Assembly (NCBI GenBank): GCA_015059145.1
Contig: SVAZ01000013.1
Span: 1-50,268 of the forward strand
Reading direction: 5' to 3'
Length of the DNA stretch: 50,268 nucleotides
From: Erysipelotrichaceae bacterium
GTDB lineage: Bacteria > Bacillota_I > Bacilli_A > Acholeplasmatales > Anaeroplasmataceae
Each line of letters starts with the position of its first letter. Position 1 is the first letter of the stretch. The translations under genes were made by a program, and so were the position numbers. The notes under the pieces are model-generated. The model made no database searches. It was not told where the DNA came from and saw only the letters and a list, made by a program, of their open reading frames with translations. Shown here piece after piece: positions 1-9,031 of this stretch.

Positions 1-71
1 AGATATTAATATTTCGTTAAAATAGGCGAATGCCTAGATGAATAAGTTATTTTTTAAATAAATTATTAATT

Positions 72-99
72 TTGTTCTTTATGGTTTATATGTTATAAT
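72..99 (+). promoter_or_regulatory. Candidate sigma-A promoter for the FAD-dehydrogenase operon
   Basis: A TTGTTC -35 (72-77) and TATAAT -10 (94-99) are 16 bases apart, and TG one base before the -10 makes it an extended -10. The first start codon follows 18 bases later. The bases before it (1-71) hold only a short inverted repeat (TAGGC-GAAT-GCCTA) and no gene that I can see. Confidence 0.6.
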
Positions 100-117
100 T
101 TTATGTAGGTGATAATT

Positions 118-1179
118 ATGAAAGTAGCGATTATTGGAGCAGGTGCTTGTGGACTAATGCTTGCCACTCTTTTTGAACGTGAAGGAATTGAATATAAAAT
201 TTTTAACGATGGTAAGATTGGAAATAAAATTTTAGCAAGCGGTAATGGAAAGTGTAATATATCTAATTATATGTATGCTAGGGATAAGTATCATAATAAT
301 AGGCTTGCTGATATTATAGTTGGTACTAATCAAAAAAAACTATTTGAATATTTTAAAGAATTAAAGATTTATACTAAGCAGGACAACGAAGGAAGAATGT
401 ATCCTATTAGTGAGTCTTCGCTAAGTGTTTTAAATATCTTATTAAATAATATAAATGAAAATATTATCGATAAAAAGATAAATAGTATATCAAAAAAGAA
501 CGATAGGTATTATTTAGATGATTTAGGTTCATTTGATAAAGTAGTTATTGCTGTAGGATCTAATGCTTCTTATAAAAAGGATTTTTATTTTATAGATATT
601 TGTGATTTGAATTTACAATTTAATGATTTTAAACCATCTTTAGTTGGCTTTAAAACTAATATAAAGCTTAACCCTATTTCTGGTGTAAGAGCAAAATGTA
701 GAGTTTCATTAATTAATAAAAATAAATTAATCCATCAGGAAATGGGAGAGGTTATATTTAAGGATAATGGATTATCTGGTATTTGTGTAATGAATTTGTC
801 AAGCTATTATAATCATTTAATAGATAATAAAGATTCTAGTATTACAATTGATTTAATTCCAGATAATGAATTTGATGATTACCAATCTATATTACATCCA
901 AAGCTTTTAAAATATATTACTGATAATAAAATAGATGTACATAAATTTACAATACCTATTACATCTACCTATGATATGGATGTAGCACAGGTTGCTTCTG
1001 GTGGTATAGCTATTGAAGAAATCAATGACAACCTAAGCTTGAAAAAGGATAAGAATATTTATGTTGGTGGAGAAATTATTGATATAGATGGTGTATGCGG
1101 TGGTTATAATTTGATGCTAGCTTTTTGTTCAAGCTTAGTTATTTGTGAGGATGTAAAAAATGAAATATCAAATAAATAA
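118..1179 (+). CDS. HI0933/YhiN-family NAD(P)/FAD-dependent oxidoreductase
   Basis: This is a 353-residue flavoprotein of the HI0933/YhiN (COG2081) family; the physiological substrate is not established for most members. The N-terminus carries a dinucleotide-binding GAGACG loop right after the first beta strand, followed by an ASGNGKCN segment typical of the family. The C-terminus has the hallmark GGEIIDIDGVCGGYN, where the flavin is bound. It is shorter than the usual 390-420 residues. I chose ATG 118 over the GTG at 109 because AGGTGAT (107-113) is then correctly spaced and the Rossmann strand begins at once. The last 20 bases overlap the next gene, another flavoprotein, so the two are translationally coupled. 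Confidence 0.88.
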   Translation: MKVAIIGAGACGLMLATLFEREGIEYKIFNDGKIGNKILASGNGKCNISNYMYARDKYHNNRLADIIVGTNQKKLFEYFKELKIYTKQDNEGRMYPISESSLSVLNILLNNINENIIDKKINSISKKNDRYYLDDLGSFDKVVIAVGSNASYKKDFYFIDICDLNLQFNDFKPSLVGFKTNIKLNPISGVRAKCRVSLINKNKLIHQEMGEVIFKDNGLSGICVMNLSSYYNHLIDNKDSSITIDLIPDNEFDDYQSILHPKLLKYITDNKIDVHKFTIPITSTYDMDVAQVASGGIAIEEINDNLSLKKDKNIYVGGEIIDIDGVCGGYNLMLAFCSSLVICEDVKNEISNK

Positions 1180-2710
1180 TTTTAGAGTATCTCCTTTAAA
1201 GGATAATGAATTAGCTCAGGAAATAAAAGCTAGAATAGATTCTAATATTAATGATTTTAAGATATTACAAAAATCTATTGATGCAAGAAATAAAAATAAT
1301 GTATTTATAAATTATAAGCTTATGATAGATACACCTAATATATTAAAGGGTAAAAATATATCTATATATAATGATAAAGAAATAGAGCTTACGTATCCCA
1401 AATGGGATGGGTTACCTCCAGTTATTGTAGGCTTTGGTCCGGCTGGTATGCTTGCTGCATTATATCTAGCACGTTGTAATGCACAGCCAATAATTATTGA
1501 AAGAGGTAGTAAAATAGAGGATAGAAGGAAGCATGTTAATGACTTCTTTAAAAATAAGACATTAAATACTAATTCAAATATTCAATTTGGTGAGGGTGGA
1601 GCTGGTGCATTTTCTGACGGTAAACTTGTAAGTAATGTTAAGGATCCTTTAATAAAGTATATTTTAAATGAGTTCTATAAGCATGGTGCTTTAGAAAATA
1701 TTATATATGAATCAAAACCACATATTGGTACTGATTATTTAGAAAAGGTTGTTAGAAATATTAGATTAGAAATTGAAAGCCTTGGCGGCAAATTCTATTT
1801 TGAGCATACATTTTTAAATACTAATAAGATAGATGATAAGATTAGTGTTTCTATTTCTAATTTAGATGAATGTCTTATTACAAAACATTTATTATTAGGA
1901 CTAGGCCATTCAGCTAGGGATACTATTAGACATTTATTTAATAATATGAATATTAAGATGGAGCAAAAAGCTTTTTCAATGGGTGTAAGAATAGAACATC
2001 CAAAAGACCTTATTGATGAATCACAGTATGGAGAATTCCACAAGTATTTACCTGCTGCCTATTATAAATTAGCAGCTCATTATAATGATAGAGGTATATA
2101 TACATTTTGTATGTGCCCTGGTGGATATGTGCTTGCTTCACAATCTGAGGAAAACACAATTGTAACTAATGGAATGAGTAACAATGCTAGAGATAATCTC
2201 AATTCTAATAGTGCTTTATTAGTTGATATAAGACCAAGTGATTATAATAAAGGTAATGTACTAGATGGAATAGATTATCAGGAAAGATATGAAAAATTAG
2301 CATTTGAGATTAGTGGTGATTATAGAGCACCTGCAAATCTTGTAAAGGAATTTTTAAACGATGATATTGCATCAGATATAAGAAGTATTTCAACTTCATA
2401 TCCACACGGATTATGTATGACAAGGTTATCTAGATGCTTGCCTGATTTTGTTATTGAAGGTCTTAAATATGGAATTGTTGAATTTGATAAGAAGCTTAAG
2501 GGCTTTAATAACGATGATGCAATTATTATCGGAATAGAATCTAGATCATCATCTCCTGTTAGAATTCTTAGAGATGATAATAGAGAATCAAGTATTAAGG
2601 GAATTTATCCTATAGGAGAGGGTGCTGGATATGCTGGTGGTATTACATCGGCTGCCCTAGATGGATTAAAAACTGCAATGCTAATAGCGAAAGGAACTAT
2701 TAAAAAATGA
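1160..2710 (+). CDS. COG2509-family FAD-dependent dehydrogenase
   Basis: The 516-residue protein belongs to the uncharacterised FAD-dependent dehydrogenases of COG2509. An N-terminal alpha/beta region of about 85 residues precedes a Rossmann motif (VGFGPAGM, near residue 92), then the family signature GEGGAGAFSDGKL, and a C-terminal GIYPIGEGAGYAGGI segment that closes the FAD site. Length is normal for the family. It overlaps the upstream flavoprotein by 20 bases and its stop overlaps the next start as ATGA, so three genes form a tight operon. The substrate is unknown; a role in redox handling of a cofactor or in a biosynthetic pathway cannot be told from sequence. Confidence 0.88.
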   Translation: MKYQINNFRVSPLKDNELAQEIKARIDSNINDFKILQKSIDARNKNNVFINYKLMIDTPNILKGKNISIYNDKEIELTYPKWDGLPPVIVGFGPAGMLAALYLARCNAQPIIIERGSKIEDRRKHVNDFFKNKTLNTNSNIQFGEGGAGAFSDGKLVSNVKDPLIKYILNEFYKHGALENIIYESKPHIGTDYLEKVVRNIRLEIESLGGKFYFEHTFLNTNKIDDKISVSISNLDECLITKHLLLGLGHSARDTIRHLFNNMNIKMEQKAFSMGVRIEHPKDLIDESQYGEFHKYLPAAYYKLAAHYNDRGIYTFCMCPGGYVLASQSEENTIVTNGMSNNARDNLNSNSALLVDIRPSDYNKGNVLDGIDYQERYEKLAFEISGDYRAPANLVKEFLNDDIASDIRSISTSYPHGLCMTRLSRCLPDFVIEGLKYGIVEFDKKLKGFNNDDAIIIGIESRSSSPVRILRDDNRESSIKGIYPIGEGAGYAGGITSAALDGLKTAMLIAKGTIKK

Positions 2711-4194
2711 GTAAATTAGAAAGATATAATAAAATACAAGATGAATTAAAAAATTACAGATATGCGAGCTTCATTATATCTTTTGATCAGGCAACAGTAT
2801 GCCCTAAAAAGGATAAGGAAAATGCTTTATCTGTATGTGATTATTTTCAAAAACGAATTATACAAATAACTACAAGTGATGACTATTATTCTTTGCTTAA
2901 TGAATTGCTTGACGAGGAGCTAAATGAAGTAGATAGATTAGCTATCGAAAAGGAATATAAGGATTTAACAAAAATTCGTAAGGTTCCAAATGATGTTTTA
3001 TTTAGAGGACTAGATATTATGTCTAAATCTAGCTTGAGCTGGGAGCTTGCTAGAGACACATTAGATTATACTGATTTTGAAGCTAGGCTTAATGACTTAG
3101 TAAATTATTATAAGGAGTATATTACATATTTAGAGGGTAAATATTTCGGCTATAATGTTTTATTAGATGAGATGGAGGATGATTTTACAATAGATATGTA
3201 TGATGAATTCTTCAATCTTTTAGAAAGGGAAATTTTACCTTTAGTTAAGCAAATATTAAAAATGCCTAAGCTTTATAATGAATCTATTAAAAATGTTAAA
3301 TTTGATATAGATAAGCAAAGAAGGCTTACTAAAAGAATTTGTGAATTGATGGGCTATAATGATGAGGTTGGATATATTGGTGAAACAATTCATCCATTTA
3401 CTAATTCAGCTAATATTAATGATGTTAGAACTACCACTAGATATGATGAGAGCTTATTATTTTCAAATTTATATAGTGTAATGCATGAGGTGGGTCATGC
3501 CCTATATGAATTGCAAAATGATGAGCGTTATAATGAGACAGTATTATTTGGTGGTACCTCATGTGCTATTCACGAATCTCAATCTAGATTTTATGAAAAT
3601 TATTTAGGTAGAAGTAGAGAGTTTATTACTTTCATTTATCCGATATTAAAGGAGATTTTTGCTTCTGAATTAAAGGATTATACATTAGATGATATTTATT
3701 ATTATTGTAATGATGTATGTGCACAATTAACTAGAACAGAGGCAGATGAGCTTACTTATCCTTTTCATGTATTAATAAGATATAAGGTTGAAAAGATGCT
3801 GTTTAATAATGAGATAGAATCAAAGGATATAGATAGGGTATTTAACGAGCTTATGAATGAATATCTTGGCATTATTCCATCTAACAAAAAGGAAGGCTGC
3901 TTCCAAGATGTTCACTGGAGCGGAAGCTTCGGTTATTTTCCAACGTATGCTTTAGGTAGTGCAATGTCTGCTCAATTCTATTATGCTATGAAGAAGGATA
4001 TTAATGTTGATGATGAAATGCTAAATGGTAGATTTGGTTTGATTAATGAGTGGTTAAAAACTCATATTCATCAATATGGAGCAGCTAAGAAAAATTTAGA
4101 GATTATAAAGCTTGCAACTGGTGAGGAATTTAATCCTAAATATTACATTGATTATCTAAAAAATAAGTTTAAAAAGCTATATAATATAAAGTAG
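2707..4194 (+). CDS. M32-family (Taq-type) zinc carboxypeptidase
   Basis: This is a 495-residue cytoplasmic metallocarboxypeptidase of family M32, which removes C-terminal residues from peptides. The zinc site is visible as HEVGH at residues 260-264 with the third ligand in HESQSR (Glu290), the arrangement typical of M32. The protein is mainly helical and full length for the family (about 500). It starts inside the stop of the previous gene (ATGA), so it is co-translated with the flavoproteins. A general peptide-recycling role is the family expectation; no link to the flavoproteins beyond the operon is shown. No signal peptide is present. Confidence 0.93.
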   Translation: MSKLERYNKIQDELKNYRYASFIISFDQATVCPKKDKENALSVCDYFQKRIIQITTSDDYYSLLNELLDEELNEVDRLAIEKEYKDLTKIRKVPNDVLFRGLDIMSKSSLSWELARDTLDYTDFEARLNDLVNYYKEYITYLEGKYFGYNVLLDEMEDDFTIDMYDEFFNLLEREILPLVKQILKMPKLYNESIKNVKFDIDKQRRLTKRICELMGYNDEVGYIGETIHPFTNSANINDVRTTTRYDESLLFSNLYSVMHEVGHALYELQNDERYNETVLFGGTSCAIHESQSRFYENYLGRSREFITFIYPILKEIFASELKDYTLDDIYYYCNDVCAQLTRTEADELTYPFHVLIRYKVEKMLFNNEIESKDIDRVFNELMNEYLGIIPSNKKEGCFQDVHWSGSFGYFPTYALGSAMSAQFYYAMKKDINVDDEMLNGRFGLINEWLKTHIHQYGAAKKNLEIIKLATGEEFNPKYYIDYLKNKFKKLYNIK

Positions 4195-4211
4195 AAAAAA
4201 GTATTAAATTG

Positions 4212-4241
4212 TTGAATTGACCATCTTTCATGTGTTATACT
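4212..4241 (+). promoter_or_regulatory. Candidate promoter for the Wzz-like gene
   Basis: TTGAAT (4212-4217) and TATACT (4236-4241) are 18 bases apart, with an extended TG before the -10. A strong AAGGAGGT ribosome binding site follows before ATG 4271. The short gap after the carboxypeptidase has no clear terminator. Confidence 0.6.
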
Positions 4242-4270
4242 AATAAGGAAGTGTTTTAAGGAGGTCTACT

Positions 4271-5554
4271 ATGAACGAAACAGTTAATGAAGGAATTAGC
4301 CTGGGCGATATTTTTAAGGCTATATGGAAAAAGAAAATATTGATTTGTATAATCACAGCTATATCTTTGGTTGTTGTTTTTCTTGCTATTACATTTGGAT
4401 ATAATCCTTATAAGGTAAGCTATTCTTCGCAATTTGAGCTTTCATTTTCTGGGGCTGATGAGGGGCTTTATCCTACTGGTGAAATTTTTAATTTTAAGGA
4501 TATGGTTTCTAAAGATAAGCTTATTGCTGTAAAGGAATCTGATCCAAAGTACAATGGTATAGATGTAGAGAAAATGTATAAGAAGGATGGAGTCAAAATT
4601 CAAAAGGTTGAAACAGATTCTACAGAATTAGATGCTCAATTTTTGCAATACGTTATTACTATTGATCATAGTAGAGTTCAGGATACTGATTTAATGGCTG
4701 ATTTTGTAAGTGATTTAGTTAATATAACTATAGATGATATCACAGTTAAATCACAAAAAACTAATTATGTATCAGATTTGAAAAAATATAATGACAACAT
4801 ATTATATTCTGATGCTATTACTTATTTAATAGAACAAACTGAAGTTATTACAGATGGTTATGATAAATTAATTAGTGACTATAACGAGCTTTATGTTGTT
4901 AATGATGTAACATTAAAATCATATAAGGCTGAAGCATTAAAGGTTATCAAGGCAACTAACCTTGAGTATTATCTTTCTGAGGCTGAAAAGAATGTATATT
5001 TAACTTCTTCAACAGTTGAAGATGAATATGAAGCTTATGCTGAGGCTAGAGTAGCATCATTATTAAGAAAGAAGCAATTGAATGACCAAATTATTGATGA
5101 ATATAGTAAAATGATTGATACTAGTATTTCTGGTGTTAATTACACAGAGCAAATGAACCTGATTGCTAAAGAGAATGCTGAAATTATAATCGAGCTTTCT
5201 TCATTATGCTATTTTACTGCTGACTCTACTAATAAGGATTTTAAGAGTTATAGCTTATCTGATTACACTATTCGTGATGCAGTATATGATTCTACTTTTA
5301 ATGCGAAGGTTAACTCAATTTATAGTACTATTCAGGATATAATGACTACTTATGAAAATAATGTTAGAGAATCTAATTTAAAGTCTATTTTATTATCATA
5401 TGATACAAATCTAATAGTTGTTAGAACAGGTGTATTTAATATGGTTATTTCAGCTGTAGCTGGTATTTTTGTTGGTTTAGTTATTGGTGCAATTACAGCA
5501 ATGATAATTGAATTGCCAAAGTTAAGTAAGAAAGAAGAAAAAGAAGAAGCTTAA
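4271..5554 (+). CDS. Wzz/chain-length-determinant-like membrane protein
   Basis: The 427-residue protein has the topology of polysaccharide co-polymerases: a short cytoplasmic N-terminus (GISLGDIFKAIWKKK), a first membrane helix at about residues 24-45, a long extracytoplasmic region rich in helix and coiled coil (about 46-385), and a second helix at about 390-412 followed by a lysine/glutamate-rich tail. This matches the Wzz N-terminal domain family, whose members set the chain length of exported polysaccharides. No glycosyltransferase, flippase or tyrosine kinase gene is nearby, so the partner is unknown. It has its own promoter and a strong downstream terminator, so it is transcribed alone. 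Function is inferred from architecture only. Confidence 0.68.
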   Translation: MNETVNEGISLGDIFKAIWKKKILICIITAISLVVVFLAITFGYNPYKVSYSSQFELSFSGADEGLYPTGEIFNFKDMVSKDKLIAVKESDPKYNGIDVEKMYKKDGVKIQKVETDSTELDAQFLQYVITIDHSRVQDTDLMADFVSDLVNITIDDITVKSQKTNYVSDLKKYNDNILYSDAITYLIEQTEVITDGYDKLISDYNELYVVNDVTLKSYKAEALKVIKATNLEYYLSEAEKNVYLTSSTVEDEYEAYAEARVASLLRKKQLNDQIIDEYSKMIDTSISGVNYTEQMNLIAKENAEIIIELSSLCYFTADSTNKDFKSYSLSDYTIRDAVYDSTFNAKVNSIYSTIQDIMTTYENNVRESNLKSILLSYDTNLIVVRTGVFNMVISAVAGIFVGLVIGAITAMIIELPKLSKKEEKEEA

Positions 5555-5561
5555 AAATGGT

Positions 5562-5592
5562 AAAAATCATATATCGGCGATATATGATTTTT
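5562..5592 (+). terminator. Perfect 14-bp stem terminator
   Basis: AAAAATCATATATC (5562-5575) pairs perfectly with 5579-5592 around a GGC loop, and the right arm ends in five T. It separates the Wzz-like gene from the Nudix gene, whose ribosome binding site begins seven bases later. Confidence 0.8.
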
Positions 5593-5614
5593 ATTCTTGA
5601 GGGGACGTGGTTAT

Positions 5615-6028
5615 ATGTTAAAGGAATATTCATGTGGTGCTATTTTATATACGTACGAGGAAGGAATTAGAAAGTATATATTAGTTATGGAAGCAAGTGG
5701 AACATATGGATTCCCAAAAGGACATAAAGAAGGAAATGAGACGGATATGGAAACTGCTATCCGTGAAATTAAAGAGGAAACTGGTATTGATCCTGAATTT
5801 ATTCCAAATTTAAAAAGAACTATAAGATATAAGCTTATTAATCAGATTGAAAAGGAGGTAACATTTTTTGTTGCTAAATATCAAAATCAAGAGCTTAATA
5901 TTATGGATAAGACAATACTATCATTAAAGAAGCTTGATCTACAATCTGCATTAAATATATTAAAATTTCAGGAGCTTAAAAACATATTAATTGAAATAGA
6001 TTATATTTTAGACACTAAGGGTGAATAA
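5615..6028 (+). CDS. Nudix hydrolase, Ap4A-hydrolase-like
   Basis: This 137-residue protein has a complete Nudix box at residues 36-58 (G36, E42, R50-E51, E54-E55, G57), the metal-binding helix that hydrolyses nucleoside diphosphates linked to another moiety. The N-terminal SCGAILYTYE and the GFPKGH lead-in resemble the asymmetric bis(5'-nucleosyl)-tetraphosphatase (NUDT2-like) subgroup, so dinucleoside polyphosphates are the likely substrate. ATG 5615 was chosen over TTG 5597 because GAGGGG (5599-5604) then lies at ribosome-binding distance. It is followed at once by the PHP gene, with which it forms an operon that runs on to engB. Confidence 0.85.
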   Translation: MLKEYSCGAILYTYEEGIRKYILVMEASGTYGFPKGHKEGNETDMETAIREIKEETGIDPEFIPNLKRTIRYKLINQIEKEVTFFVAKYQNQELNIMDKTILSLKKLDLQSALNILKFQELKNILIEIDYILDTKGE

Positions 6029-6029
6029 T

Positions 6030-6842
6030 ATGAGAATTGATTTACATAATCATACTAATCATTCAGATGGAGTGTTGACGCCAAAGGAATTGTTAGATAG
6101 GGCGATAAAAAACAATGTTGATATTTTTGCCTTAACTGATCATGATTCGGTGTTTGGTTGTGATGAAATATACGAGCTAGCTAAAGATACTAATGTAAAG
6201 GTTATTAAAGGAATGGAGCTTTCTACTACCTATAAAGGGGAAAGTGTCCATATTATTTGTTTGTTTAAGGGCAATGTTGTTCCAGATATAATACGTGATT
6301 TTTCAGTTGATATGCTTAATAAAAGAAAAGAAAGAGCTATTAAAATGATAGAGAAAATAAGAGATATTTATAATGTTAACGTGGATGTTAAGGAATTATT
6401 AGAGGATGGTGAAATTATCACAAGAGCTAATATGTATCGCCACATTTTGAAGCATAATAATATTTCTGAATCAGATGCAAGCTTTATGGTTTCAACTGAA
6501 TCTAAAGGATATATTCAATCTACTAAGCTTTCGGTTGAGGATGGATTAATCTTGGCAAAATCAGGCGGATGTATTACTATATTTGCTCACCCATGCTTAG
6601 TTAAGGAAGCTTATGTAGAGGAAATTTTAGCCTATGGGTTTGATGGTATTGAAGCAAGATATCCTTCTATAAAAAATGATGAGCTTAAGTATCGTGAGCT
6701 TGCGAAAAAATATAATTTATTTATATCTGCTGGTAGTGATTGTCATGGAGATAAAACTCATGCAGATATTGGGACTTGTACGCTTGATGAGTATGAATTT
6801 GAGATAATTAAAAATAAATTACAAATAAAGGAGCTGATTTAA
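6030..6842 (+). CDS. PHP-domain phosphoesterase (TrpH/YciV-like)
   Basis: The 270-residue protein is a PHP-domain metal-dependent phosphoesterase of COG0613. The first metal motif HNHTNHSDG occupies residues 6-14, TDHDS follows near residue 40, and FAHPC and SAGSDCHGD supply further ligands towards the C-terminus. Known relatives hydrolyse 3',5'-nucleotide bisphosphates or act as 5'-3' exoribonucleases, so nucleotide or RNA turnover is the likely role. ATG 6030 follows AAGGGTGA at good distance; the GTG at 6021 would lie inside that ribosome binding site. Only two bases separate its start from the stop of the Nudix gene, and engB starts one base after its own stop. Confidence 0.88.
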   Translation: MRIDLHNHTNHSDGVLTPKELLDRAIKNNVDIFALTDHDSVFGCDEIYELAKDTNVKVIKGMELSTTYKGESVHIICLFKGNVVPDIIRDFSVDMLNKRKERAIKMIEKIRDIYNVNVDVKELLEDGEIITRANMYRHILKHNNISESDASFMVSTESKGYIQSTKLSVEDGLILAKSGGCITIFAHPCLVKEAYVEEILAYGFDGIEARYPSIKNDELKYRELAKKYNLFISAGSDCHGDKTHADIGTCTLDEYEFEIIKNKLQIKELI

Positions 6843-6843
6843 T

Positions 6844-7446
6844 ATGGAAATTAAATATGCTGAATTTGTAACGTCTGCAGTAAAGCTTGAACAAATGCCA
6901 GATGATAATCGTGTTGAATTTATGTTTTGTGGTAGATCTAATGTAGGAAAATCTTCTTTTATTAATATGCTTGTTAATAGAAAGAATTTAGCTAGAACAT
7001 CATCTAATCCTGGTAAAACTCAAACCTTAAATATTTTTGATATTAATAAGGAATTTTACTTTATTGATGTTCCTGGATATGGTTATGCAAGAGTTAGTAA
7101 ATCAATTAAGGCTACATTTGGTAAGATGATTGAGGAATATGTAGTTAATAGAGAAAATTTAAAAATGGTTTTCTTGCTAGTTGATTTTAGGCATAAGCCT
7201 AGTGAGGATGATGTGCTAATGTACAATTTTTTAAAGTATTATAATCATCCAGTAACTATTATTGCGACTAAATCTGATAAGATTAAAAATAGTGAAAGAG
7301 CTAGGTGTAAAAAACAAATTATCGATACTCTTAATCTTCAAGAGGGTGATAAGCTGATTATTACATCCTCTGAAAAAAGAGAGGGCTTAGGCTTGGTATT
7401 ACAAACATTAGATGATGTTTTAGCATTATATAATGAAGCTGAGTAA
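6844..7446 (+). CDS. engB: Ribosome biogenesis GTPase EngB (YsxC/YihA)
   Basis: The 200-residue protein is the small essential GTPase that helps late assembly of the large ribosomal subunit. G1 is GRSNVGKSS (30-38), the G2 threonine lies in the SNPGKTQT segment, G3 is DVPG (75-78), G4 is TKSD (142-145) and G5 is the TSSEKREG segment near 178. Length equals the family norm. A clear AAGGAGCTGA ribosome binding site overlaps the end of the PHP gene. In Bacillus, ysxC is encoded near hem genes, spoVID and ysxE; here SpoVID- and YsxE-like genes follow directly, which supports both assignments. Confidence 0.97.
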   Translation: MEIKYAEFVTSAVKLEQMPDDNRVEFMFCGRSNVGKSSFINMLVNRKNLARTSSNPGKTQTLNIFDINKEFYFIDVPGYGYARVSKSIKATFGKMIEEYVVNRENLKMVFLLVDFRHKPSEDDVLMYNFLKYYNHPVTIIATKSDKIKNSERARCKKQIIDTLNLQEGDKLIITSSEKREGLGLVLQTLDDVLALYNEAE

Positions 7447-7459
7447 TCAGCTTTTTTTT
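7436..7459 (+). terminator. Intrinsic terminator overlapping the engB stop
   Basis: AAGCTGA (7436-7442), loop GTAA, TCAGCTT (7447-7453) and a run of T to 7459 form a compact terminator. The engB stop codon TAA lies in the loop. Confidence 0.8.
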
Positions 7460-7503
7460 CATATTTATTTTTATTTTACATATAATCTAATGGTGATTAT
7501 TGT

Positions 7504-8187
7504 ATGGAATTAGAAATTGTTAAAAATACCTTTTTGGAAATAGAAAAAATTTCCAGTTTAAAAGGACATATTGGAAAGCTTGTTGATAACAAGTATGATG
7601 GTGACGATGCAATAGGAACGATTGAAATCGACATTTCTTATAAGGACATTAATGGAAATGAGTGCTTTAAATCAATGTCCTTTAATTATGAAATTGAGCT
7701 TGATGATTTAAATATATCTGATGTAAAGCTAAAAAGCTCTAATGTCTATGTTGTAGAGGGCAGAGGTATAAGTGTTGACTATGTTTTATCTATAACATAT
7801 GAAGCTAGTTTAGATGAGGAAATCGACATTATTAGCCTGGAGGCTGAAGATGAATATGTTGAAGAGGCTAAGAGTATAGAAGAGGTCTTAGAGGAAGAAA
7901 AAATAGAAAAAATTAAAGAGGATATTTCTAAGGATTATGAAAATAAGCTTGCAGATAATTTGAATCAAAGGGTTTCAATTGTATCAACTAAAAATAAGGA
8001 ATCAGAGATAGAATTTTTAAGATTTTTCGATGAAAAAGAATCATCATATTTTCATATTAAAACCCTTTTGTGTGAAAATGAAAAGGAGCTTAATAGTATT
8101 TCAAAGGAATATAAAATTTCTTTAAATGAACTTTTATTAGGCTATGATAAGGCTAATGGAAAAGTTACATTCAGATATACTAAATAA
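7504..8187 (+). CDS. SpoVID-like protein with C-terminal LysM-like segment
   Basis: The 227-residue protein shares the layout of SpoVID, the spore-coat encasement protein: a beta-rich N-terminal domain (residues 1-115) with EGRGISVDYVL near 97, an acidic low-complexity linker (about 116-155) and a C-terminal segment (about 172-220) patterned like the SpoVID LysM-type domain (ISKEYKISLNELLLGYD). It is much shorter than Bacillus SpoVID because the acidic middle is nearly absent. Position supports the call: engB lies directly upstream and a YsxE-like gene directly downstream, as in Bacillus. ATG 7504 follows GGTGAT, with a possible TATAAT at 7481-7486. The match is from remembered family patterns, not an alignment; a generic LysM envelope protein is the alternative. 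Confidence 0.6.
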   Translation: MELEIVKNTFLEIEKISSLKGHIGKLVDNKYDGDDAIGTIEIDISYKDINGNECFKSMSFNYEIELDDLNISDVKLKSSNVYVVEGRGISVDYVLSITYEASLDEEIDIISLEAEDEYVEEAKSIEEVLEEEKIEKIKEDISKDYENKLADNLNQRVSIVSTKNKESEIEFLRFFDEKESSYFHIKTLLCENEKELNSISKEYKISLNELLLGYDKANGKVTFRYTK

Positions 8188-9031
8188 ATTACCAATTAAA
8201 GTGGTTGAAGCAAAATTTAATTATAGATATTTTATAATTAAAGATAATATAGGAAATGTATATCATTTACATAAAATAAATAAAAATAGTTATTTAACAT
8301 ATTATGAGCTGATTAGATCTAAAAATGTACAAAAGGCAATTTTTGAACTTAAAAATGATGATACATATTTTTTATTGTTTGAAATGCCTTTTAAAAAATC
8401 AGAAAAAAAAGCAGTCTTAAAGGATATTTTAGAAACACTTGAACAAATACATAATGATTTTAAATTTAAAGTCACCTTAAAAAAAGAATACTTTAAAAAT
8501 TTACAAAACATTTATCGTGTTTTAGATAATCGTTTTTCATATCTTGAATTAAGAATTAGAGAAATAGAAACCTCGCCTAAAAAAAATGATACTTCTTGGG
8601 TGGTATTATCAAAATATAATGTTTTCTTAGATGCAAAAATATTCTTGTATGATTTACAGCAGGATATATTTAAAATCATTGATAATAATGAATCAATTAT
8701 ATATGGATTAGTCTATAATTATTTAAATACAGATATGTATAAAAATGGCGTAATAGAGCCAATTTTTGACTTGTATTACGCACCATATTCAAGCTTGCTA
8801 GTAAGGTATTTTTTAGAATTTGATGAATTAGATATTTACGAGCTTTTAATAGAAAAAATTAAAAAAATAGATAAATTTAATCAAAAGTATTTTTGTTTCA
8901 TGTGTTTATATATCTATGTGTTAAATGTGAGGCTTGATGTTATGCTAAATGAATTTAATATAAGCTGCTATTTGTTAATTGCCAAAAAAATCAAGTTTTT
9001 CTTAAATAAATTTGGAGACTATATGAAATAG
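8144..9031 (+). CDS. YsxE/CotS-like protein, degenerate kinase fold
   Basis: The 295-residue protein (291 if ATG 8156 is used) has no motif that proves its family. Its N-terminal beta-rich part (20-80) followed by helices fits the aminoglycoside-phosphotransferase-like fold of the spore-coat proteins CotS, YutH and YsxE. In the place of the catalytic HGD...N and metal-binding D motifs there are only YGLVYNYLN and IFDLYYAPYSS, so it would be inactive as a kinase. In Bacillus, ysxE follows spoVID directly, and here the gene overlaps the SpoVID-like gene by 44 bases. The start is uncertain: ATG 8144 has a poor AGG site and ATG 8156 a short-spaced AAGG. The stop lies inside a terminator hairpin. 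Confidence 0.5.
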   Translation: MIRLMEKLHSDILNKLPIKVVEAKFNYRYFIIKDNIGNVYHLHKINKNSYLTYYELIRSKNVQKAIFELKNDDTYFLLFEMPFKKSEKKAVLKDILETLEQIHNDFKFKVTLKKEYFKNLQNIYRVLDNRFSYLELRIREIETSPKKNDTSWVVLSKYNVFLDAKIFLYDLQQDIFKIIDNNESIIYGLVYNYLNTDMYKNGVIEPIFDLYYAPYSSLLVRYFLEFDELDIYELLIEKIKKIDKFNQKYFCFMCLYIYVLNVRLDVMLNEFNISCYLLIAKKIKFFLNKFGDYMK

